Assembly: GCF_001949145.1 (NCBI RefSeq) | Contig: NW_019091383.1 | Coordinates: forward strand, 768,261 to 832,260 | Origin: Acanthaster planci | Taxonomy: Eukaryota; Echinodermata; Asteroidea; Valvatida; Acanthasteridae | DNA length: 64,000 nt | Reading direction: 5' to 3' | Part shown: positions 12,907-23,039 of the stretch, in pieces | How the letters are laid out: each line of letters starts with the position of its first letter | How positions within the stretch are numbered: position 1 is the stretch's first letter | The notes under the pieces: generated by a model | The model's database searches: none | Seen by the model: only the letters and a program-made list of their open reading frames with translations | What the model was told of the DNA's origin: nothing | Position numbers and translations under genes: made by a program

Positions 12907-14716
12907 ACAAATCAATAACCATGTTACTAGAATTAAAAAATTAATTGTGGTGTACTCATGTTCTGTTCAACCGGATTGTTGTGAACATTTTGGAAAGTGG
13001 ACTTCTAGATTCTTTTTATAACCACTTTAAAGCCACCAAAAGTTGCAGGTATTTAATTTTGCCATTAAATATTTATCTTCCAACCTGGTATGTAAGGTAA
13101 AAACGGGAACTGCAAGTATCCAACTTACTCTGTATTGTTGCCAGTTTGTTGTAGTTGGAACTTTCTGCCATTGATAAGATATTTATTAGCCCGGTGAAAA
13201 AGCGCATTGTTGAAAAAAAAAGATAGAATGTGAAGCTCAAGGACACAATGTGTTTTTGAGCATTCATGTAAACAGAAAGTCAACTTACAGGAAATACAGA
13301 TGGAAGAGATCTTAAATTTTGCCAGCTGAAAACATTTTGTGTTAATGTATTTTTGACCAACAGAAGCATTTTGGAACAAAGATAGATGTTTTCAAGTTCA
13401 AACCATATTATATTCTTTTATATTCTGTAAGTAAAAGTCACAGATTTTGTAGATAAATCATGAATGTTAGAGCAGGTTGAGAAACAAAATAGAAATATTT
13501 TAATGTTATTTATTCTATGAGAAAAAAAATGTAAGATTGATCGAAACTGACACCAAATTGTCCATGTATTTTTATGAGGTTAGATTTGGGCACGAACTGC
13601 TTTAAAAGAAATGGCTGTATCGAATTTTGTTGAGATTTTCCATCAAAAAAAACGGTGAAAACAACATGATTGGCACAGGTGTCTTGTGTGTAAAGCGTTT
13701 GTCTCTCACCACATTAGTCCTTGGTTCAATTCTTGGCTGGGGCCATAAATGAGTAGGGTTGCTCATTGGTTCTTTCCTGTGCCGGGGGGGGGGCATCCCG
13801 GGGTTCTCCAGTTCTCTTTCCTCCCCCCCCAACAAAATCAACACTTTCAGTCTCTATCTGTGCTTTGTGGTCAAATATGGGTTATCTCGCAGCTTCATTA
13901 AGGCACTTTAACATGATGTTGGCTCGACTACATTGTAGCTGCATTCTTCACAATCCAGTCTCCCGGCTGTAAGGATGATCAGCCCCCAGATTAGTTGATT
14001 AATTTATTAAAATAGTAATTCATTTCATGTGACCAGTGTGTGTGTTTTTTTTAAATTAACCAATTTTACATGCATGAAATTATTCATATTCCTATAAAAC
14101 TTTGAAACCTTGAAATGGTCTGTAGAATAAAGCCTACTGTAAATAAGTACTTTCACATGAAAGGCACATTTTGCAAAGTGTTCGAACAGGCAGGTAGAAA
14201 AAACTTGAAAGAGCTGTTAGGAACATATTGTGCAACGGTAGCTCAAAGCAATAACATAAAAAGTTCCTATAATTTTATGAAGCAAATGTATTTATGAAAC
14301 TGCTAGGTTATGTTGAAACTGTGGGATCATGTATATTACGTGCAGTTCAGCTAACAATAAATGTTGTTAAAAGTGTAAAAGAAAAAAAGCAAGTTGACAC
14401 CCTGTTCCATAATATACTTCTTGGTGAGTTTAAAGGGGAAATTATTTACTCAAGTTTTATGTTTTGTTTCACTTTTTCACAAAGATCAGTTGCGAACTAA
14501 GTATTAAAACCAGGAAATCACAAGTCTTGACCTCTGTACTAATTACTTGACAAAAAAAATCATAGAATTCTTATTTAATTCGCAGTATGTAATCTGCGAG
14601 TTCAATGCTTTTTCAAGCCTGGAGGCCCAAGCGTGGTTACTTTCTGCATCTTTGGTTTTGTCTGATCTGTTCACTGTGGTTTATTTCTTGATACCACCTG
14701 AACTTTCTTGATGATT
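12907..14716. other. Convergent 3' intergenic region, MAPKAPK5 to RAMA-like gene
   Basis: AT-rich sequence with no supported coding exon. It should hold the 3' UTRs of the two converging genes. A SINE-like stretch lies at about 13666-13990. AATAAA words occur around 14127 and 14358, but I cannot assign either to a transcript. Confidence 0.6.
13666..13990 (+). mobile_element. SINE-like repeat with degenerate tRNA promoter
   Basis: GTGTAAAGCGTTTGTCTCTC followed by a B-box-like GGTTCAATTC, then a G-run and C-run separated by CATCCCGGGGTTCTCC, is the layout of a decayed tRNA-derived SINE. The assignment rests on pattern only. No second full copy is in the window. Confidence 0.45.
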
Positions 14717-17700
14717 TTAAGTCCAGATGTCAATCTCATCAATCCATTCTTGGGGTATGGAAGAATTCTGGGTGTTGTCTGACGAGACCCCCCAAGGTGC
14801 TGGCATCAGCTCACCGTCTGAAATAAGAAGCACCTTCTCCATCGATGAAGCAAGGCCTGCTCTGATTGGAGAACTGTTGCTTAGCGATGTGGTGATGTCA
14901 CAATCTGCAGCTGAAGTAAGGTCACTACTTCTCGCCACTCTAACACCACTCTGGGAGGAGAGATCCAGACCTGTTGAGACAAGAGTCTGCCGCCTAGGAG
15001 GTGCATGGGCGGAGCTAGTGTGGTTTCCTGAAGTAGGCGGCACATGAACACTGGCGTGGGTGGTCATCATGTTTGTGGTGGCTGTTGCCTGTGTGTTTTG
15101 CTTGACAGCAACCTGTTGACTTTGAAACTGATGGTCTCTTGCAAGTAGAGCTGCATAGTCAAATAAAAAATCCTGACAACAGAAGCACTAGATTTTCTCG
15201 AAGACACTGCAAAATTCAAAATAAGGCAAGTTCAAACTTTCCGAGGACTACCCAGTCACCCAAATCAAAATTTAGCTGAGATCTCTGGTTCATTATAAGA
15301 TCCACTGTATCCCTTGAAAGTTTCTTCCATAGCATATCTTCAAACCGATACCCACAAATGCATACATTAAACTGTTAGAAAGTTTAACCCTTAGAACCCA
15401 AAACTTCTTCAAAACCCAAATTTTTGGTTTCGCTGTATGCAAATGTGTATTTGAATACCACTGGAAGCAGAGACAGATTTAAAAAGCATATCACTAATAA
15501 CGCACCCTCACCTTTGTAATCAGCATGCAGCTGTTCCAAAGGCTTATCCTTGTAGAGGACAGACTTCCAAATACTTGGGTTCTTTCTGATCCAACTGATT
15601 GATTTGTGTTGCACCATTGATACTAGTTGGTGCAGGGAGCCACAAGTGAAGTTCTTTAGCACAGTTGTTGGGCGAACTGTTCCATCTATAGTGAGTGAGG
15701 CACTCACTGCTTTCCTCTGAAATGTCGAGAGAAAATTTAGGGAAAGTCAAGTTTAAAATAATGTAAGGATTGATTTATGAAAGGCGTTGCACAGCATAGT
15801 TTATAACTGCAAACGAACAAAAAGATAATTCATAGGCAGGAAAACCAGGGCTTTAAGAAATGACACATTAAAATTGATAAAATGTGCTTCTTGAAAAAAA
15901 ATCCAGTTTTCAATTGAATCTTCAGAGCCCCCAAAAAACAAAGCATACCCCTACAACCCAGATTACCTGTCACCTCTTACTAATATTTCATTGCTTTTCA
16001 TATCTCACAGTCTTAAATTTTGGCGCTCACTTTCAACTTGACCAACAGAACATTTTCCCCTGGCTGGATGAGTCTCTCTTGAAGTAAATTCTGCAAGGAA
16101 GGAACTTCCTCTTCGGTACTGTGGGCTCTTCTGTTGTGATTTGGCAGAGTCTTGTTCTTCTGGCTTGAAGAATCTACCACAGTCGTCCTTCCCTGGCTAC
16201 CTGTCTGAGCCTGCACTTCAGCTGTTCCTTGGGGATCGCTCGGTGCCCGTGTTTGGCATGCAGAAAGGCCGGTGGCCTCTCCTTGGGTCATCACATCCAT
16301 CTGGGATTGTAGACCAGCGGTGGTTACTTCAACCGTTCCGGGAGGAGAGAGTATATCGCTATTGGATGGAATGTTGGTGCGAGTGGCTGCTGCCACGGTG
16401 CAGCATGATGATGAAGGTGAACTTAAACAAGTGGTGTTACTCAAAAGCTGTGTGCTGCCGGTGACACTGTCAACTTGACACGATGTTTGAACTGTGCTTG
16501 ATGATCCTGGCATTCCGGCTATTACTGCATCCAAGGAAGTCTTTGATGGATTTCTTTTCTGAAGGTCTTTTACAGTGCTGGCGTTGATTTTATACACAAC
16601 CATCTGTCTTGGTTGACTTGATGGAGTGGATCCCGGGGCCTTTAGGCTTTTTGGTGAGCCTGGATCCTTGTTGCTCAGTTGTGTCGGCAGTTGGTCCCCA
16701 TGTCTTTTGCAGTCGGTTGGAACTGTTGAAATCTGTATTGAAGATTGGTGAGGAGTCTTGGGAACTGGTGAAACAAGGGCAGGAGATCTGCTGGTGGATG
16801 GAGCTGTTTCTGTTGTGTTTCCAGCTTGTGTTGACAGATGGGTGATGCTGAGGGGCTCTGAGGGAAACCCTGGCGGTAGTGTGGTACCTTGACTTGTTGC
16901 ATAATGGTCAGTTACCAAGGCAACTGGTAAGCCTTCGGTTTGGAGAGGAATTGCTGCCTGATGACTATCCTTACTTTGCTCCTTGCTTGGTTCTATGAAA
17001 GATTTATCTGGGCTCAACCATGGCAAATATGGGGGACTCTTGGGGCTAATCTTCTCTTCTGTGATGGGCTCCGGTGATTTATCTCTGACTGCAGATCTAG
17101 GAATGGACTGAGCTCTGTCTTGAATATCAGCGACAGAGACTGAATTTGCCTCATCCCTTTGTAAGTTAAGCGTAATGTATGAGGAGCTTGGAGGTACAGG
17201 CTGATTAGGACTTTTGGCAGTGTTAGCTTTGAATGGTGGCTTAAAATTTCTGCCAGAGGAAATATCAGAAGCTGGTTTGCTTGGAATCTTGGTCCCAGAG
17301 GTTTGAGCAGACAGTGGATTGGAACTAGCTGGAATAGCTGCTTTATCGTTTGACATCAGCATGGCTTCTCTATCAGGGAGGAAAGAGTTGATTGAAGGAA
17401 TTTTAGGTGAAGATGACTGTTTGGTGCCAGTTGGCTCAACCTCCAGGGTACTATCATTAACACTCCTTGATTGTCCAGACACTTCGTTTTGCACAGGCAG
17501 AGGATGTTTGGCATGCTGCATCCATTGGAGAGACACAGTGAGCTCTTTGTGTGATTGCAGCAGCTTCAGAAGATGCTGTTGCCTTCTTGTCATGTTCTGC
17601 AGCTGTGTTCTTGCTTCTTGTTGTTGCTGTTTGTTGCTTGGAGCTGTGGCTTGCTGTTTCAACTTGATGTTTAGTTGGTGTCTGTGATCCCGTTGTCTTG

Positions 17701-19754
17701 CACTAAGGCGACGCAGTCTTGCCTGCACATCTTGTAAACTCTTCTTGACTTGCTCAGTATCTGAAAATTGAAAGTAAATTCTCTGATGTATGAGGCGATG
17801 CAAAAATACACATTTACATGTATTTTTAATAGTCAAGCAAAATGTTTGACTAAATTTCACATATATTATTTTTATGTGAATAATTAGAAGGATTGTAACT
17901 GACATATTTATTAAAATCTCATGACTGGTTTCTGTTGAAATTTAATACATCATTATGGCTAATAATGCTGTATCTAGCCACTGCAAATATGAACTATTTG
18001 CATTTGTATTTGTAATTAAATCCTCAATCTTACATTTAACGTCTGCATCCTTACTGCTCAACTTTTCTCTAATCTCCCGCTGCATCTTCTCCACCTCAAA
18101 AAGGGAGTCGTCATCCTCATCCTTCTCGGAACCTTTAACTTTAAGAAATGACCCCTGGTGAAGCAGAGACGTTGAGCTAAAAACTGTATGGCAGTCTTGG
18201 GCTTCAGGGCTAAGAGGTGTGAGGGTGGGCAGAGTTGTGATGAGATTTGAATCGATGGCTTCAGGCATTGCTATTGCCTGTCTTTGGCTCAGGGTTGGAA
18301 CTGAAGGAGGTGTAGCCTCTGTCAGGCCAGGACTCCTGTTTCTTGAGGCAAGTTCCTGAACTCCCAGTTGATCAGCTCCTTCTTTGACAAGATTAGTTCT
18401 TTCAGGAACCGTAACTGAATTTGTGGTCTGCCATTGGCTGGCCTCAGGGTGGTTTGGTCGCCATGTGATTTTTTGTTCAACAGGAGAGATGTTGGTGACA
18501 GTGGCCTGAGTTTGTTCATTCAGAAGGAGTGCCAGGGATGATGAGAAACTTGCAACTTGGCCATGATCTGCTTGAATCCCAAAGCTGGAACTCTGCACAG
18601 CTGCAAGAAAATATTTACCAAGTTCCATGTTAATTATTTCAGCCTCACCTCATGTTTCCAACCCTTACAATTTTAGAGGAAAACTTACTCCAGCATTCCT
18701 GGCATATTTGTAATTACTGACATATTTTTACAGTCAGACTCAAAAAATGTGGGAGATAGGATAGGGCATGTACTGAAGTTCCCTAAATGTTTAGAAGTTC
18801 CTGCATTGCCGTGATGTCATTGTGTAAATTAGCTGAACTCTTGACCGCCCATGTATCATTGGCTTAAACTTTTTACGGACTTTTCCACTTGACGGGGAGG
18901 GGGTTTGTAAACAAGATGTCTTAGTCAGTTTGATGTAATGGCTAGACTGCGGAAGGGGTGAGTTGTCATAGAAGTAACTGTACCAGACTAAAACAGCCTC
19001 AATCTTCGAAAAGCCAGCAATAGGGAGTTCTTACCAAGGTGTGTATCAATGCTCAATGAGTCATCAGCAGATCTTGGTATCTTCAGTGACGGACCTTGTG
19101 AAGAAGACGGTGGCACAGTGAGGATGGGGGACTTACGCTTGGCAGATACCCTGCAAAATTTGAAGTAAAGGTTTAAGACCCTTTTGTAGCCACTCAGTAG
19201 ATGGCAGCAGTAGATTCAACCTGCAAAACCCATCATAAAATGGGTGAAGTTCATAAAACTCTGTAACAATTCCATTGTTAAATACATTATGGAGAACCTT
19301 TTAAGCAAAAACCACACATTAAAGAACTTACCTTTGTGTGAAAATTGACTGAGACTTTTCACTAGACTGGGATAAGTCAACAAAGGAGGTATCATCTAAA
19401 ATGAAGAAGTAAGATTTTGACAGGAATATGTACAGTATGTAAGCCTATAATTACAAAACTGGTTTCACTGAGGCCTTGTTTAGAACAAGTTGAAACTGAG
19501 TTTGTAATTTTTTTTAATGTTTTGGCCTAGGCCTACTCGCTTGACATTTCTTCAGTTGGGCCTATGAGTTTTTGTCAGTGAAGAAAGAGGGTAAATGCAT
19601 TGAAATAAAACAATTTTTGTTACCTCTTGAACTGTGCGTTCCAGAATCATCTTTTCCTGAAGGAGAAGATGCTGAAGTAACAAATGCTCGGCTTATCTTC
19701 TCCAGCAGTCCTCTTGATTTTAATGGTTGATGAGTTTGTGACATCCGGCGGATT
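14717..19754 (-). CDS. Large disordered protein with a RAMA-like C-terminal segment, identity unknown
   Basis: Minus-strand exons: 19754-19624, 19395-19332, 19150-19035, 18600-18034, 17760-16031, 15716-15512 and 15150-14717 (stop). All phases agree. If translation starts at the ATG at 19744 (MSQTHQPL) the product is about 1078 residues. Most of it is Ser/Pro/Thr/Gln-rich and probably disordered. A short Arg/Gln-rich helical stretch (QARLRRLSARQRDHRHQ, then a Gln-rich run) begins the 1730-nt exon. Near the C-terminus, VPSLQNLLQERLIQPGENVL followed across a splice by TIDGTV and KNPSIWKS resembles the RAMA fold seen in ANKRD31 and MPND (LL..GLI.PG..VL.., then a W-containing helix). No ankyrin repeats or MPN domain are visible. 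A chromatin role would be inference from the RAMA resemblance only. An upstream exon may exist near 20645. Confidence 0.72.
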
Positions 19755-20299
19755 CTTAGAAAAAAGAAATGGAATGAGCATGACAGACGGGATGCAAACA
19801 TTTGAAAAACATACCTGATGGTAGGCCTATGGTAGGGAAATGCATAAATGAATGAGGGCACTGCTTATTTGGGATTAAAATCTGTCAGTTTCCACCTATA
19901 TGTTGCAGTTCCTCCATTTAATTTCAAATGTCAAATTGTTTCAAATTTCAAGCGAAGCCGGCAGTTAATTCATTTAACAAGTATGACTCCAATAAGAGCA
20001 AACATTTTATGGAAATGTGAATTTTAAGCTTTTCCATCAATTCCACATACATTTTTGTGTTAAAAAATCTTAAAGCATCTCAAAATATCTCTGCTTTAAA
20101 TCAGTATTTCTTTGCTTTGCAGAGTCCAATGGAATCCAAACTTATATCAAAATGTTTCTCATGACATTCTTCCAAGATCACTTCAAAACGAAAACAGAAA
20201 AAAAAAGGCCTAGGCCTAGTTGAAAAATGTATGATCCTCACATGCCTACCTAGGGAAAGAAACATTCTCGCAGTCAAGATGAAGGACATTACTGAGTCT

Positions 20300-20500
20300 T
20301 GATTATTTTCTCTGATTGGTAGCTATTCCATATTTCACACTCAAAGGGGCAAAAAATTGATGCAGGATGCGGTCAACATGTATGAAGAAAATCTTAACTA
20401 TTGTTTACACTCTCAACCTTTTCATCAAATATACCCAAAATTTCACTATTTATGCGCTATGAATATCTGCCACTCTGTACCAAAAAGGTTTCAGTTATTT
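20300..20500 (-). repeat. Dispersed repeat shared with the 29.4 and 30.9 kb region
   Basis: Blocks such as GCTATTCCATATTTCACACT, TCAAAGGGGCAAA, AAATTTCACTATTT, ATGAATATCT and GGTTTCAGTTAT match, in inverse orientation and in the same order, the sequence at about 29330-29530 and its duplicate at about 30850-31040. Divergence is visible, so this is an older interspersed repeat. Confidence 0.7.
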
Positions 20501-20525
20501 TTATTATTCCTTATTGGGGAGATCA

Positions 20526-20645
20526 GAAAATTGTTTGACTTGCAACATTTCTACTCAACTGAGAAAGTCCGGTTAAGATGGAAGGGGAGTCGCACTGGTC
20601 CACAGATTCCTCAACTATAGTTTCAGTGTCACTACTGCCATCCAT
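20526..20645 (-). CDS. Candidate first coding exon of the RAMA-like gene
   Basis: An ATG at 20645 opens a 40-codon acidic frame (MDGSSDTETIVEESVD...) ending at a stop near 20526. It looks like an N-terminus and lies just upstream of the gene. However, no GT in it gives the phase needed by the 19754 exon, so an extra exon would be required, or the true start is the ATG at 19744. Confidence 0.3.
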
Positions 20646-20847
20646 ATCTGCGGGAACTTGGAAACTCCGTCAAATTACTAAATGAGCTGAGCATGAACCT
20701 CAGTAAATCGTGGACGAAGTCACAAAAGTAGCATGTGTATCGATATACATGTATGCACAAACCATCGTGAGCAGACGACACTAGTTTTTAATAGTTGCTG
20801 CATTCGTACGCGGCGCGGACGGCGAGCCGCTCAAGTTTTTGGTAATA

Positions 20848-20939
20848 GCGCCCTCTAGTAACGTTATGTTAATTGTTATTTATCATGTGAAATTTGTAGT
20901 GACCTAGGTGTTTCAAATGCTAATGTGTCTAGAGGGCGC
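20848..20939. promoter_or_regulatory. Inverted pair of CTCF-core-like motifs
   Basis: GCGCCCTCTAG (20848-20858) and CTAGAGGGCGC (20929-20939) are exact inverse complements about 70 bp apart. They resemble the core of the animal CTCF motif, and could equally be the ends of a tiny MITE. Function is unproven. Confidence 0.35.
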
Positions 20940-21667
20940 TCTTATTGTGCGCCAACTGTCGATCGGTCTAGAGATACAGTAAGCTCTACTGTGGTAAAGC
21001 TGGTAATGTACCTAGGCATGCTAGGCCTAATTCATTGGCTATTTTATTCAGAATCTCTACGATCTGACTTAAATTACATGTTGTCACATTGTTACTCATA
21101 GAATTGTGTAGTAATCCTGCCAAATGGGAGGGAAAGAGATTCGTTTACACATGTACACCCCAACTGTAGCATAAGTCCCAACACCTGGGCTAGCCCAGGT
21201 GGACTCCCTGACCGTATTACGTTACGGAGCTGAGGGACAGTAGTAGTGAAATGAAGATAGCGTCCAACCTGGGCTAAGACAGTCCCAACTGCAGTGCTGT
21301 AGTTGGGCTGGCCCAACTATTGTTGACCCATGTCTGTGGGAAATGTCTCAACATTATCCAAGTCAATGTGTCTCACACTTGACAAAATTCATCTAGAATG
21401 TGGCACTCCATCTGTTCATTTAGCCCTATGAGTCCAATGCAATGACATGACATTTGTAAACAATATGATAGGCACATACCGGGCACAACATGCACACAGG
21501 CGCTGCTGTAGTTAGGCCGGCCCAAATGTGGCATTCAGTAATTGGGACAGCCCAACTATAGTTGGGACTGATGCTATAGTTTGGGCATAACAGAACCAAG
21601 AGAAAGTCCATCTAACTCTAAGTCTAGCTAACCTGCTTATGGTAGTGCTATTGCTAACGTCAGGCCT

Positions 21668-22153
21668 GTCTGCCTGTCACTCAGAGTCAGTGTGTGCCTG
21701 TCACTCAGTGTCAGTGTGTGCCTGTCACTCAGAGTCAGTGTGTGCCTGTCACTCAGTGTCAGTGTCTGCCTGTCACCCAGTGTCGATGTCTGCCTGTCAC
21801 TCGGTGTCAGTGTCTACCTGTCACTCAGTGTCAGTGTCTGCCTGTCACTCAGTGTCAGTGTCTACCTGTCACTAAGTGTCAGTGTCTGCCTGTCACTCAG
21901 TGTCTGCCTGTCACTCAGTGTCAGTGTCTGCCTGTCACTCAGTGTCAGTGTCTGCCTGTCACTCAGTGTCAGTGTCTGCCTGTCACTCAGTGTCAGTGTC
22001 TGCCTGTCACTCAGTGTCAGTGTCTGCCTGTCACTCAGTGTCTACCTGTCACTCAGTGTCAGTGTCTGCCTGTGACTCAGTGTCTGCCTGTGACTCAGTG
22101 TCAGCCTGTCACTTGGTGTCAGTGTCTACCTGTCACTCGGTGTCAGTGTCTTC
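21668..22153. repeat. 24-bp minisatellite, about 20 units
   Basis: The unit is TCACTCAGTGTCAGTGTCTG plus CCTG, with shortened units lacking the second TCAGTG block. Because 24 is divisible by three and the unit lacks stops, three frames stay open for over 100 codons, which produces spurious Cys/Val/Ser-rich reading frames. Shorter 15- or 18-base variants are interspersed towards the right end. Confidence 0.95.
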
Positions 22154-23039
22154 CCCTGTACTTGCTGTAGTACTAGTCCTGCTGGGTTTGACATGTTCAT
22201 GATGTTTGAACTTCAAAGTTGCTGAAGTTTAACGTAGTCAGTAGTCTGGCAGGAAGGTCAGGTATGGTAATCCCTTCCTCCATGTTTACAAAGTGATGCG
22301 AGTATTGCGAGTCGATCGAATACGTGTTTTTCCTTCATCCAGTAGGCCTACAGGCCTAATTCAGTCTTAACCTTAATTCTCAAAACAGTAGGCAGGTAGA
22401 AAATGCGTGAATTGCCTGCTTCCTGAACAGTAAGGTACTACTTAGTAGGCCTCACTGATTCCAGATGTTTGATGGTTCCATACACAGTAGGTCAGGATGG
22501 TTGGAAAAAGCTCAGTTTTTGCCAAGGTTACACTCTACAAAATTCACACATGCCTGGTTATTTCATTATTTCATATAGGTTACCTATTTTAGGCCCTATG
22601 GGCTTTTCAGGGGAAGATTTGATCAAGAAAGTGCAAACGGAGATTTTCTCTGGTACGATTGCAGGGCACTTTTCAAATGCCATTGTGTACGGAACCATCA
22701 AATATCAGTTAGGCCTACGGAGTAGTGCCTGACTGTTTAGGAAGTATGAATTGCCCAGGCCGTGAACGTTAGTTAAGGCTGGACTCGTCAAGGAAGACAC
22801 AAAAAAAGTACTTACATGTACAAGAACGGACAATCATGACAGTACTAACAAGCATGACAAGCAGTAAAACTAGACCTAGGCCTACCAACATTTCCATCAT
22901 TTCATTCCGCTCAAGTTTATTTGTAACGTGCCCTCAGTACTTGTGCCAAGATAAGTTGTGATGTCATACATTTACTCCATTTTGAATTGTCAAACTTTTC
23001 CAGTAAGTTACACTAACTCCAAAGCAGACCCATGCCAAC

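Larger units (their letters stand above)
20646..23039. other. Divergent intergenic region with repeats, RAMA-like gene to CD2BP2
   Basis: About 2.4 kb without a supported exon. It contains paired GCGCCCTCTAG motifs (20848-20939), a cluster of GGGCTGGCCC-type palindromes (21167-21600) and a 24-bp minisatellite (21668-22153). The promoters of both flanking genes must lie here. Confidence 0.6.

Noticed and set aside
15384-15511. Extension of the minus-strand frame beyond the donor at 15512
   Set aside because: A good GTGAGG donor lies at 15512 and the phase joins perfectly to 15150. The extension is intronic.
20101-20289. Minus-strand 62-codon frame as an exon of the RAMA-like gene
   Set aside because: It has a possible acceptor but no donor near its end, and no similarity or phase support.
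21668-22153. CRISPR-like array or a Cys/Ser-rich secreted protein
   Set aside because: Units are contiguous without spacers and the open frames arise from the 24-base period. This is a minisatellite in a eukaryotic genome.
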